Part shown: positions 33,601-45,324 of the stretch, piece by piece
How the letters are laid out: each line of letters opens with the position of its first letter
Position numbering within the stretch: the first letter of the stretch is position 1
NCBI GenBank assembly: GCA_019914945.1
Contig: CM034109.1
Span: 3,844,001-3,908,000 of the forward strand
From: Typha latifolia
Lineage: Eukaryota; Streptophyta; Magnoliopsida; Poales; Typhaceae
Reading direction: 5' to 3'
DNA: 64,000 nt
The notes under the pieces: model-generated
What the model saw: the letters and a program-made list of their open reading frames with translations, nothing else
Databases searched by the model: none
What the model was told of the DNA's origin: nothing
Made by a program: the position numbers and the translations under genes

Positions 33601-34500
33601 TGATGATTGAGATCTGATTTGGATCTAAATACGTCCGTACCTTACGGGCTGATTTACCGATGATGCGACCGTTGGATACTTATCAGATTTGGATGGAAGA
33701 TAGATCTCTGAGTAAGCTTTCCATAATGGGGTTGTGGGATCTAGAGCAATATGTGGATTTCCAGATATTAAGGTTTTACCAAATACTATGCTAGATCGGA
33801 ATAGATCCGGAGGTGGATAGTTTGAGATCAATTCTGATCGATCTAACCATCCAAAAGATCTGATACACTGGCAGGTTGTTCCCCTGAAAGTTGTGGATCA
33901 GATGAAATTGAAATTAGGTCGATCGAATGAGTAGATCAAGAGTTATTATGCAAATATTGACCAAAGGTTAGATGGTTGCAAGATGGACGTGAAAGGTGGA
34001 ACCTAAGGATCGACGGGATGGAGGTCATCGACGGATGGTGGAATGCCTATGGGCCTGAGGAAGACCTTAGGACATGTCATGAGGTGAAGCTCACAAGGCC
34101 GGCACGGCGATGACCCGAGGTCACTGGCTGGCTTGTCGACCGACGAGACCAAACGAAAAAGAAAGGGGGGAAGGCTAAAAACACAACTATAATTAAATTA
34201 ACTTGTACAGGTTAAGAAGGACTCACCTAGGAGCTGTTCCACAATAGCGGCATGATTTGGTGACGCTCCGGCACGGTGAGGAGCTAAAGGGGGAAACGGC
34301 TATAGGGAAGAAGGGAAGGAAAGAAGGAAAAGAAAAAGAAAGAAAAGGAAAGGGAGGAGAAGAAAGGCATGCACACTCAATTTTTTCTAGGATGTTATAG
34401 ATCTTCACCCCTTGGCCTTGTGAGGGGTTGATATTATGTTGGGGTCCCAATGGTTGCAAAGTTTGGGTCAAGTGACCTTCAACTTTTCAAAAATGTGGAT
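33598..34500 (-). mobile_element. Probable gypsy LTR piece in minus orientation
   Basis: On -, GGCCAAGGGGTGAAGAT followed by TATAACATCC (about 34412-34388) looks like a polypurine tract meeting an LTR start. GA/CT-rich and GC-rich leader text follows down to about 33600. A short frame just before it (NHWDPNI-like) may be the pol end. No partner LTR was found in the window, so this is tentative. It appears to separate the two gypsy fragments on +. Confidence 0.4.
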
Positions 34501-34559
34501 GAATTTTAAGCAAAGTGGCAAATGAGTATGGTTAGATAGAATCCGACCGTGACTTGGAG

Positions 34560-35725
34560 CCCAACTTCAACAAATGGTAGGGCTGCCAAGGGCTGGCTAC
34601 CATGGCCTTTTAATGCAAATAGTCTAAAGCCAAGTGGAGTACAAAATAGAGGAAGGAATGCTTGCTGACTTGACCAACTTATTGAAGAAGTTCAACGAAG
34701 TGTTTGAAGAACCACGCAGTATGCCGCCAACTCAAACCCAGGACCACCGCATTGAGATCAGTCTCAGAGCTAAACTGGCTAATATATGACCCTACCAGTA
34801 CGCATTTGTGTAAAAGAAGAAGATGACCAGGCTTTTCAAAGAGATGTTGGACAGAGAAATCATCCAACCGAGCTAGAGCTCATACTCCTAGCTAGTGCTC
34901 CTAATATAGAAGAAGGATGGTGCATGGTGGTTTTGCGTGCACTATCATGCACTTAATGCCATCACAATGAAGGATAGGTACCCTCTTCCTATCATTGAAG
35001 AATTCTTGGATGAGCTCTCGGGGGCATTTTACTTCAGCAAGCTAGATTTGCGTATTGGCTACCACCAAATCCTAGTGAGGCTCAAGGATGTGCACAAGAT
35101 CGCATTCCACACACATAATGGGCATTATGAGTTTAAGGTTTATGCCACCATCCAAGGGTTGATGAACAACGTCTTAAGGACATTATTGAGGCGGTATATA
35201 CTTGTCTTCTTCGACGACATCATTATGTACATCCGATCATGGAAGGAGCATCTCGTCTACCTCTACGACATGTTGCAGATTTTGAAAGATAATGGGCTAA
35301 AGGTGAATGAGTCAAAGTGTCTATAGGGTCAGCCAAAAGTGGAGTATCTCAGCCACATCATATCAATGGCAGGAGTGGAAGTCGATCCCTCCAAGGTGTG
35401 AAACATAGTGCAATGGCAGATTCCAAAGACACTGAAGAAATTGCGGGGCTTCCTTAGATTGACGAGTTATTATTGTCAGTTTGTTGCTAATGGCAAGATC
35501 GCGCCCCCTTGACATCACTATTGAAGAAGAGGGAGTTCTAGTAGACCAAGGCAGCAACAAAGGCATTTCAAAAGTTGAAGCCAGCAATGAGACAGTGCCG
35601 GTCTTGGCACTACCTGATTTTACCAAGCCTTTTGTGGTAGAATGCGATGCGTCTAGGGCTGTGAAGAAGACGATGATGTTCATTGGTCCACCCACAACTT
35701 CATTTATGAGTAGGAACCCACGAAT
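34560..35725 (+). pseudogene. Gypsy reverse transcriptase fragment 1
   Basis: LLKKFNEVFEEPRSMPPTQ and HRIEISLRAK (pre-RT linker) lead into [71 protein letters not shown] and VEYLSHIISMAGVEVDPSKV, then LRGFLRLTSYY and RNase H-type pieces (LPDFTKPFVVECDAS, in frame at 35481-35738). The palm FFDDI is intact. A deletion near 35140 removes PFGLSNAPATF. Stops occur at least four times. Confidence 0.85.
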
Positions 35726-37370
35726 TTGTTCAATGTGACGATCAGAGATTACACGACATTGCAGGCTGACTTTATTTGCGGTGGTGTAGAGTTAAAGGTG
35801 TTTAGTCTTCCATGTGTAGGAGACCAAACCCTACTTATGCAAATGGATCTTGCTGAACCTGACCATCAACCACCTGCTGGAGTACCCACTGACACAAAAA
35901 AATTATTGCAGGGATTTAGTGACTGCTTCGAGGATCCGCAAGGATTGTTGTTGACCCGCCAACATGACCACCATACTTAAATCATTCTAGGGCTTGAACT
36001 AGAAAATGTAAAACCATATTAGTAACCCTATGTTTAGAAGAAGGAGATCAGTAAATTGGTAGCCAAGATGCTCGAGCAAGGCATCATCCAACCAAGTAGG
36101 AGTACCTACTCATCGTTGATGCTACTAGTTCAAAAGGAGGATGAAAGTTGGCGATTTTGCATTGACTACAAAGCCTTAAACATGATAACCGTCAAGACCA
36201 GTACCTAATACCGGTGATTGAGAAGCTACTGGACAAGCTAATAGGGTTGTCTTACTTCAGCAAGCTCGACTTACGGGTTGGGTACCATTAGATGGAGTCG
36301 ATCCAGCGGATGGATACAAAATGGCATTTCAGACTCATGATGTCTATTATGAGTTTCAAGTCATACCGTTTGGGCTCTCCAATGCCCCGATGACCTTCCA
36401 AGGGCTGATGAATGATCTCTTTCATCTGCTCTTGTGTCGACATGTGCTCATCTTCTTTGACAACATTCTTGTGTACAACAAGGATTGGACTTATCACTTG
36501 CAGCATGTGCAAGATGTGTTGAGCATCTTGTGGTGAAACCAGCTAAAAGTCAAGATAACTAAGTGCCTTTGGGGCGAGTCATGAGTGGAGTACTTGCGGC
36601 ATATCATATCAGCAAGAGGAGTAGAGGCTAACCGAGCAAGATCAAACACATGGTGCACTGGCGGATTCCAATGAAACCATGGGAATTGAGGTGATTCCCT
36701 GGGTTGACGAGATACTAACAATCAATTCTTTTTTTAGAGGATTGGTGATTCATTGCCAATTATGGTAAGTTCAGTCAATTCTTTTTTTAGAGGAGGATTT
36801 CAATTGACAGACAAGGCGATGGAGGCTTTTGAAGCATTGAAGACAGCCATGTCCATAGCACTGGTCTTGGCTTTGTCGGATTTTAGCAAACCCTTTCTGG
36901 TGGAGGGCGACACCTCAAGTGCAGGTATTATAGCTCTCTTGATGCAAGAGGGCAGGCCATGGCATATATGAGTAAGGCATTATCAGATTAGTTGTAATAA
37001 TTGTCTATCTACGAGCGCAAAATGCTCGAATTCTACACATCATCACCAAATGGCACCCCTATTTGATTGCCCGACAGTTTACTATCCTCACGAACCAACG
37101 GAGCTTACATTTCTTCATGGAGCAACATGTGCAGATCCCAGCACAGCAAAGGTGGGGTCACGAAGCTCCTTAGGAACGACCATGAGATGGTCTACCAAAA
37201 AGGGACTAAGAACCAAGAACCGAGCTAAAGAGGCACTTTCATGCCAATTTGATTCAAGTGAACTTGCTTTCTTTTCAGCTCCAATATTTTCTTTTCTTTT
37301 TCAGATCTTTGCAGGGCTAGTACAGAGGATCCAGATATGGTCCGACTCATGGAAGAGATAGAGGCAGACC
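35726..37370 (+). pseudogene. Gypsy reverse transcriptase fragment 2, a separate copy
   Basis: The linker (PTDTKKLLQGFSDCFEDPQG) leads into a second RT start ([36 protein letters not shown]). Then come AFQTHDVYYEFQVIPFGLSN, APMTFQGLMNDLF and HVLIFFDNILVYNKDW, where the catalytic FFDD is FFDN. RNase H-type text follows (FQLTDKAMEAFEALKTAMS, LALSDFSKPFLVEGDTSSAG) and decays by about 37370. Together with fragment 1 this gives two partial pols in tandem. Confidence 0.82.
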
Positions 37371-38270
37371 CTTCTAACCACCCTAAGCTCGAGGTTCACA
37401 ATTGGTTAGTGCTTGAGCGCAGGTAGATCAAGGCACCTGTGGACGTGGGGCTACGGCGTTAATTGGTGAGGCACTTCCCTGATACCCTCACCACAGGCCA
37501 CAAGGGGTTTTATGCACATACAAATGGCTGGCTCACAGCTGCAGTTAAATAGTGATGAAGTCTGATGTGAAGAAATATATGTGTGAGTGCCAAATTTGCT
37601 AACGAGTTGAATCAGAGACGCCAATCGAAGTGCCAAATGTGCATGAGTGCTAAATTTTGTTCACAGATTTGCCATTAGAAAAAAATTGCACTTACAATGG
37701 ATACAAAAAATGGCATCATAATCTGAGGAATCAATGAGTCAAGTATCCACCTAATATGAGAAGCTCACGTATGAATTGTTCATTTAAAAACCCCGATTGA
37801 GGCCAATGATATGCGAATACTTGAAACTCAAGTTTTCATAACCTGGCAACGTTTTTTTCCTGCTTTTCTCCATTTCTCATTACAGTTGAAGTACTGAAAA
37901 TTTCTCTGTATATTTTTCGTGATGGTGAACTACTAAGAATTCATGAGTAGCAATATACAAACTAGAGCTCAAATGACAAGAAGATAAAGGGGGACTAATT
38001 ATTACAATCATTGTGCCAACAAGATTCTATGATCGTTCACTTCATGAAAGAAATAGAGAGCACGGAGGCGCCGCCTCAGGTAGCAGTAAGATTGATAAGC
38101 CTAACTGCAAAGGAGCTGCTCATTGACTATAATCGACTCTTCAAAAATTATTTTCGCTGTTCTCTCAGGACAGTTTAGTCCCTTGAATCTGCTGACACGA
38201 TAACAAAGTTCAATTCAATGAGAAGGATCACCCTCCCAAAAACATATGAACAGTCACTTTCTCAATCTGG
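37371..38270. other. Gypsy tail and 3' flank of PHT2;1
   Basis: The first 250 bases may still be decayed gypsy integrase linker. The rest has no frame worth calling and includes the PHT2;1 3' UTR on - (about 38270-38000). Confidence 0.4.
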
Positions 38271-41200
38271 TCAAAGAAAATTTGGCAACATCTTAGTTAA
38301 GATCCATGTATAGAGAACAGCTAAAACAGCACCAACTGGAATTGTCACCATCCATGAAGCAACAATCTCGAGTACCGTCTCTGCTCTAACACTCTTTAGT
38401 CCTCTAGCAAAGCCCACACCCATTACTGCACCAACAAGTGTATGTGTTGCAGAAATCGGTAGTCCAAGTTTAGATGCCACGAGAACCACAGAAGCTGCGG
38501 CAAACTCTGCCGCAAATCCTCTTGTCGGAGTTAGCTCCGTTATTTTCTTGCCAATTGTTGCTATCACCCTATAACCCCACATTGTAAGCCCTGCTACAAT
38601 CCCAAAACCACCCCAAGCAAGTACATCAATAGGGATAACTATCTCAGCAGCACTCAGGCCACCCTGAAGAATAGATAATGCTGCAGCCAGTGGCCCTATG
38701 GCATTGGAGACATCATTCCCTCCATGAGCAAATGACATGAAACAAGCTGATAAGACTTGCATGTAACCGAAGACCCCATAAACGATCTCCAGTTGAGCTC
38801 CTTTAGGGCCAGCAATGTCAGAAAGGAATCCAATATTTTCAACTTGTGGCTTGTCAACTTCTGCTAGTTTTTCTGCTTCAGAGGACAGGAGGTGGCCAAG
38901 CTGTTTCCGTATGACTTTACTAACGATAAATGCTCCTGCTGTCCCACAGGCTAATGCTTGAAGTACTGCAATGGGGAAGATCTTACTGAGTGGAAAAGCA
39001 GTAAACGAAATGCCTGCAACTCCAATAAAAACGGCAATTGGTGCAGCAGCAGCTGCAGCCTGCCCTGGGTTTGGTGCACTATATACAAACTGAAAATGGA
39101 ACAACATGAGAAATTAAGAAGAAAGATGAGATGTATATTAAGCTTCTTTTGTTCCTATCTTCTAATCCATCATGATTTCTGAGGAAACCAACACTTACCC
39201 TTCGTATGCATTTATAAACAATGAATGAAACTGCTGCACCCATGAGAGGAGAGATCATCCATGATGAAGTTACTCTTGCCAATGAGCTCCAAAAAACTGC
39301 ACCCATTCCTCCATATACTAGGCCAAAGCCAACCATGGCTCCTACAATACAATGTGTAGTGGAGACTGGCCAGCCATAAAAAGAAGCCACCTAAATAAAA
39401 AGCATCCAAATTTGAGATACATATGGGTAGATTTATGCACTTAAAATTATACAAGGAAAGTGATGAAAGTTTCAGGTCAGACCTACCAATTTCATCTAAA
39501 CCTTCTGCATGCATGTGCCTTGTTTCAAAATGAGGTCTCACAGTGTTTCTTGTAAAATGTACAAGATTTTTTCTGTATTTGTCAATTACTGTATTGGAGT
39601 TCTAATAACATTTCAGTAGGTATACCTACCTTTTTCTAGGGGAGTAACAGGCTTTTGCCACAACTACTACAAGTATAATCATAATCCATGGAAATATTGC
39701 TATGGTTCTCTGAAATCCACCTACCAAGCTCTCTATCATCTGCTTTAAATCCCTCTTTTCGTTCAGTATAAGTCTATAAGAAAAAGAAGTAAGATATATA
39801 TTATATTACCAATATGAGACTGCAAAACAAGACAAATTTCAATCCTGAAATCTAATCTATAACAAACTATGACAGCACTTCTTAGTATATAATCCATAAA
39901 TGTTTCATAAAATGATAATATAACTGCATGGAATAAATTGTTTCCTTGTGCTCTATCTTGTTCAGCTGCTGAAACAAGGGGACTGTGAAAGTTTTTAAAG
40001 CTGCCCAACTCATGAAAATTTTACTAATAAATCTAGATTTGATAAGCGAAGACTCCACAATATACATCATCCCAATACGTTGCAATGTCAAAAGTCAATG
40101 TGGGAAAAGATCTGTATTTCTGCTTGGAAAGGACATCAGGATATTTTTCCTAATTCACCACTTTCACTTGTTTCATTGAACAAATTCTTTGCTGCATTAT
40201 AAATATCTTGTCTCGAAATTCTTTGGCTCCTATGTGATAGAAAATCAGTACATCTGCCCTTCAAGGCTGTCCTATCTTAATTTGGATAAGTTGGAATCTG
40301 TAAGAGGGAAGATATTTCATAGTGGCTGCTAAGTCCTTCAGGAAAAACAAGTATTGGGGATCAAAATGATCTAGATTTACTATTCTTCTAGGAGAAAAAT
40401 TAACTGAGGTCAAAACCAGCTTAGCGTTATATTACTTTCTGCAAATGAGTACAAGAAGCCAAAACTGAGGCATATCATTTTCTTAAACTAATGGTTCTAA
40501 TGAAGCAAAACTAGAGTACCATGTAAAATATTTATCACTTAAACATAGCAAAAGGTATACTTGTAAGAAGCTTGTCGATGTAATATTACTCAGGTATGTT
40601 ATGCTTCATCTAATTAGAAAACCATTGAGGTTATTGTTTATACAATCTTTGAAATCAAAAGACAGTTTATTAGAAGCGTTATTCTCAACAAACAAAGTAG
40701 GTTATAAATCGGTATACATGCTTTCATAAAACAGAATATCTACCACATGTACGTTAAGTTACAAAAATCAGGTAAGGAATCATAACCAACTTTAACAGGA
40801 CAGACCATGTACTACATAAATCATTACTTCAATTCAACAAAGTTTTATCTTTTTTCGAAAATTTATTATGAGACAACATATAATTTTTTAACATGCCTAT
40901 ACTTTGATTCAAGAAGAAAATTATCAGGAAACACCTACTTAAAGCTCTTTTTCTTTCAACACTACGAGTAATGAAGTTACATACGTTGAAGTTCTTTCTT
41001 AAACACTAGCGATTGAATAACAAGCTAGTATAGAAGATGGAGACCATTGCTCTGCTTTATTATCTATGTAGCTAACTTATACTAAGATAACAAACATTAC
41101 AAGCATATACAATCATATTCCTAGATGCCAGGTTGCTCCCTGACAAATGTAAATTACATAATTATAGAACAAACACTATTTGGTTAGCAAACCAGCATAC

Positions 41201-42022
41201 ACTGTATCTCTTGATTGAATTTTGGTACAGACTAGAATGTCAATGGTGAAACAAAAATTGCAAGAAATAATATGAAGCACAGGAGAGGATACAAACCTGC
41301 AGCCAGGTGCCAGCCGCCGCGAGAGAGGAGAGCAATCCGGCAAAGAGCAAGGAGTCCTTGCCCTGAAACACAGATGCGACAAGGATCCCCTTCTGCATGG
41401 TGTTGGTCACATGTGTCCCCATGAGGAACGCTCCCGAGAACTCGAGCACCGCCGCAGTCATCACCGCCTGTCTCAGCGTCAGCGCCCCCGACCCAACCGA
41501 CGTCCCCATGGCATTGGCGACGTCGTTAGCCCCGATGTTCCACGCCATGTAAAACCCCGAAAGGATCGTCAAATAGGACAGAATCTTCATCTTTAGCCCT
41601 GCTGCTTGTCCTAATGACCTCATTGTAAAAGGCAGAGTTAACGCAGCAAAGGCGATGAGGACACAGATCGCAGAAGCAGTCCGCGACGAGATGTGGAAAG
41701 CCTTGGCCATCTCGGAAGGCTCGAACTCTCCTGATTGAGGTTCCTCGTCGGCTTTCGCATTGCCTTGGGCATTGGGATCGCCATCCGCACTAGCAAAAGA
41801 GGAGATAGAAGCGGAAGGGAGGCGAAGGCGGGAAAGAAGTGGCTTCGGAGGGTGTAGCTTTGTCAGAAGAAGAGAATTCCCAGCAGAGGAGTTCTCATAC
41901 AAAGAGAAAGAGCAATTGGGTAACCGAGTGATGGGGTTAGGAAGTAGGAGAGCGGCTGTTACGGCGCCTCCTATTCGTCCGTTGTATCTGGCAAGGGAGA
42001 AGTAGGGAGACGTAGTAGTCAT
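38271..42022 (-). CDS. PHT2;1: Plastid phosphate transporter PHT2;1, 3 exons, 578 aa
   Basis: Exons on - are 42022-41297, 39390-39199 and 39089-38271. Both introns (41296-39391, 1906 bp; 39198-39090, 109 bp) are GT-AG and phase 0, giving GTWLQ|VASFYGWP and KCIRR|FVYSAPNPGQ. Length is 578 aa; the Arabidopsis protein is close to that. Residues 1 to about 78 are Ser/Leu/Pro-rich and short of acids, as in a chloroplast transit peptide. The PHO4-type core has its two signature repeats: GANDVANAMGTS (164-175) and GGNDVSNAIGPL (429-440), with helices on each side and a hydrophilic central loop (about 370-405). The family moves inorganic phosphate across the plastid inner envelope with a cation as driver (low affinity). 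No frame damage is seen, and the introns carry no recognisable transposon. The start is the first ATG followed by the transit-like sequence. Confidence 0.95.
39391..41296 (-). other. First intron of PHT2;1
   Basis: The 1906-bp AT-rich intron has donor CAG|GTTTGT and acceptor TTTAG|GTGG. I see no nested gene or transposon end in it. Frames inside it are chance. Confidence 0.85.
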
Positions 42023-42294
42023 GTCAGGGTAAATGGATACGGTGGAGAGGAATGGAGGGAAGACTCGGAGAGGTTATCGTGGAGGTGAGAAGAGGAGGAA
42101 AGATATGACCATGGGAGCTTGAGAGATGTTATGGGCATCTCGAAAGAAAGAGATGGATAGAGGAGAAATTTTGGTTTGGTGGTAGGAGAGTCGATCGCAG
42201 CTACGGCTGAGAACGAGTGGCGGAAGTGGATCCAAGTAAGATTCCCTCCTAATCCAAAACTTCTGAATAAGGTCATAATTTGTCTAGTGGCCAT
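42019..42294 (-). other. Possible upstream ORF (91 codons) in the PHT2;1 leader
   Basis: On -, an ATG at 42294 opens a frame (MATRQIMTLFRSFGLGGN) whose TGA overlaps the PHT2;1 ATG as ATGA (42022-42019). An inner ATG (MPITSLKLPWS) could start a shorter one. Whether it is in the mRNA depends on the transcript start, which is unknown; AATAAAATAAG at about 42320 could be the TATA box. Confidence 0.4.
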
Positions 42295-43414
42295 ATTCTC
42301 TCTTATTTTATTCTAATAACAAGTAAGCAATTTTTAAAATCAGCCTTCATAGTTTTAGTTTCATAACAATAGTTTTTGACCAAATTAGACCTGATTTTAA
42401 ATTTATTCACCGAAATAGCTTACACCTCAAACTTAATATCAAAAGGTGTATATTTGCCCTAAATAAAATACTAAATTGTTAAGCATTTTACCCGATCAAA
42501 AGTAAAATGCCAATCAGATCAGTGTTGTTTCAAGTAAAACGCTAATATGACCAGCATTTTTTTAAAAGATAAAAAGCGTAACAATTCAAAGATTTACTAG
42601 AAAAAGATAATACATATAAAATGCTAAAAAGTTAAGCATTTTATTATTAAAATACTAAATGAGAAACATATAAGTAAAAATATAAAGAAAAAAAATCTGT
42701 AACATCGTAACTTTGTACTTAGTTATCCATTAGTTATAACATATGTCATTGTGTGAAAATATGGAAGAGTTCTATAAGTTAGAATAAATAATTATTTATC
42801 AAAGCTAACTACGCTCAGAATTGCAAGAAAAAGACCATTGCTCCTTCAGATTTTACTTTGAACTTTTTTTTAGTTCTTTCTAATAAAAAACACTCTAACA
42901 ATATAGCATTTTCTAAACATAAAATACTGAATAGTTGAGCAATTTATAAAATAATTTTTTGACATTTTCATCTAAATATAAAATACTTAACTTATCACGA
43001 TTTTACCTAGGGCTAGAGTGCCACATACTAATTTTGGTATTAAGTTTGAGGAGCAGTCTATTTGGATAAATAAAATATAGAAAAATTTGCATATAATACC
43101 CTGTCTTTTAACAAAATTATAGTCTACATCCAACAATTTTAATATTTGCAAATCGAGCCCTATAATTTAGCAAATATGTGCAGAAAATACCCTACTGTTA
43201 GGTCAGTTAGTTAAACTTAGCCAACCATCTAGGTTAAGTTAACTATACAAATTAAATTATAAAAATACCATCAACTAAGTTATACTAAGGGGTAATTTAG
43301 TTATTTTATAAATAAGGACATTTTAGTTATTTTAGTAATAAAATATCTCTACTTAACGGAATATTCTCCTAGTGTTAGTTCAAATCTAACCTAGGATATT
43401 TTCTGTATATATTC
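42295..43414. other. Intergenic, AT-rich
   Basis: There is no gene. Variants of (T)AAGCATTTTA / AAAATGCTAA recur about ten times between 42470 and 42980, a loose short repeat. 43090-43400 resembles ordinary low-copy intergenic sequence. Confidence 0.5.
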
Positions 43415-44079
43415 TATTATGAACTAGATCCGAAACAATCCGTCCGTAGGATGATCCTGAGATTTTGAGGGGTAATAATATCAGAAGTTAAAGTTCTACT
43501 GGTTTGGAATAAAGTCAATCAGAGATCTGGATTGAAAGTTATGGTTAAAATAGTGGAGCAAGGTCAAATAAATCAGAACGGTAATTAACCAACATTGCGG
43601 TAGTTGTCAAAGGTTGGCGGACGACCAGGGTGGTGGTGGATGGTCGTAAGATAGGGTGGCTGCTGGTGGAGGGTGGTGACTAGGGTTTGGAAAGTCGGAT
43701 GCTTCTATGGCTATGATCTACTCCTAGAAAGATAAGACGATGTAATGGCTATGATAAAAGATAAAGACAATAAGAAATATTTGGCTAAACTCATATTCAT
43801 TCCTGATTATTATCAACACAAGTCCACTCCTATTTATAGGAGTAAAATTCCCTAACGGAATGGATCCACATGTGGATTATCCGATTTATTTGAAATTCAA
43901 ACAATAAGATAAAACTAACTAACTAACTTGAATTGACTCGACTTGACTCGACTTAACCCATGTGGTCGGATCGTAACAATCCATCACGCTTCCAACACCT
44001 TATCCTCAAGGTGACTAGTCTTTCACGTCCTTGTACTCATACAACTTGTTGTGCCAATCTGTAGATTCGGGTTTGTCTT
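43415..44079 (-). mobile_element. Family A 3' LTR and internal end, truncated
   Basis: The LTR on - is 43978-43415, TGTTACGATCC at its start and TATAAATA in the same relative place as in 567-1127. Internal sequence to 44079 includes the block GACTAGTCACCTTGAGGA... seen at 3268-3290. The element is cut at 44080 by a D LTR. Confidence 0.8.
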
Positions 44080-44502
44080 TGATACACTTAGATAGGATCT
44101 TTTCTTATTGCATTAGGTGTTTATTTTCATTAAAATAAAATTTCTGTAGCAGGAGGGGTCGCGTTCGAACACCCTTACAAATGCCTGCATTAGGTTCACA
44201 AATACACACAACGCATATTATGCGTTCGAACGTGGTTGGGCGAGTTCGAATGCCCACGTTCGAACGCCTACATCGCGTTCATACTTATAGAGAACGTGTT
44301 TTGGTGCATCCGAACGCGATCGAGCGTGTTCAAATGCGATCGATAGGAAAGTTCTAGAATTACGGTTTCATATTGTTTTAGGACTTGTTGGCTAGCCTCT
44401 ATATATATGTGGATGGCAGCCAAATTCATTATGCAATTGGATTATTGAATTCTTGCCTCTTATCTTCTCTCTAGATTTCTCCCTCCTCCCTCTTCACCAA
44501 CC
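44080..44502 (+). mobile_element. Family D LTR fragment
   Basis: It starts TGATACACTTAG like 30091. It has degenerate GCGTTCGAACGC repeats (44155-44340), then TATATATA at 44400-44407, and stops matching at about 44502. Confidence 0.78.
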
Positions 44503-45324
44503 TATAGTAATTTATGTTGCAGGTATTTTGCTAAATATGATATAATTAGATTTATTTATTAACTATGATATATTTAGATTAATTCATATAAATTAAATAC
44601 ATTAGATTAAATAAACTAATTAAATAATTAATAATATAATCAAATATAATTTAAATAGTATCAAAAATATGCATATATATATATATATATTAAAAAACTA
44701 TACACAATGCTGGGCTCAGCCCAGCATTTTAACATAGCAGGTGCTGGGCCGAGCCGCTGTAGTGTGCTCCTTGAGAGGAGGAAAGAAGGGAAGGAAGAGG
44801 AGGAGAAGAAGAAGAAGAGGAAGGAGAAAAGGGGGAAGAGGGCTAGGCCGTAGGGGAGGGAGGGGTACGGTTGCTAGTGGCCACTCAGCGGCCAGCCTCT
44901 CCTCGGCAGCTCACACCTCCGGCGGTCCCGAGAGAAAACTGAGAGAGAGAGAGAGAGAGAGAGAGGGATGGAGAGAGAGACAAAGAGAGAGAATGAGAGA
45001 GAAGGAGGCTCACTAGTGAATAGAAGGGCCGATAGCGGCTCAACCCGGCGGTCGATGGCTGTTGGTGGACTAGAGGGAGAGAGAGAGAGCTAGAGAGAGA
45101 GAGATCGAGAGAATCCGAGGAAGAGAGAGAGAAAAAAATATTAGAGAGAGAGATGGTCACGCGGCGGTGGCGGAGTGGCCGATGGGCCAGGTCCCACCTC
45201 CACGCGTCGCCACGGTGTGGAGAAGAGTGGCTCGGTGGACACCGCTACCACGGCATGCTGGGCACAAGGACGACCACAACGTGGCCGATCGCGTCGTGCC
45301 CAGCAAGTTTTTTTTTTTTACCCT
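44503..45324 (-). mobile_element. Family B LTR fragment
   Basis: It has the AT-rich block, the hairpin TGCTGGGC/GCCCAGCA near 44706-44724, long GA microsatellites (44936-45140) and the GTGGCCGATCGCGTCGTGCC end. It is joined to gypsy pol at about 45325 without the normal LTR terminus. The purine-rich frames here and on the other strand are not genes. Confidence 0.7.
44936..45145. repeat. (GA)n-rich microsatellite region
   Basis: There are several GA runs, the longest at about 44941-44966. They are part of the B LTR. Confidence 0.9.

Noticed and set aside
39763..41382. Short frames in the large PHT2;1 intron
   Set aside because: Random composition and no domain; the intron is bounded by good GT-AG sites and the exon junctions give the expected protein.
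44741..45160. Charged/low-complexity reading frames on both strands
   Set aside because: They follow GA/CT microsatellites of the B LTR and repeat in other copies (5692-6066, 47800-48232, 54485-55043, 59237-59494). Open frames are expected in such DNA.
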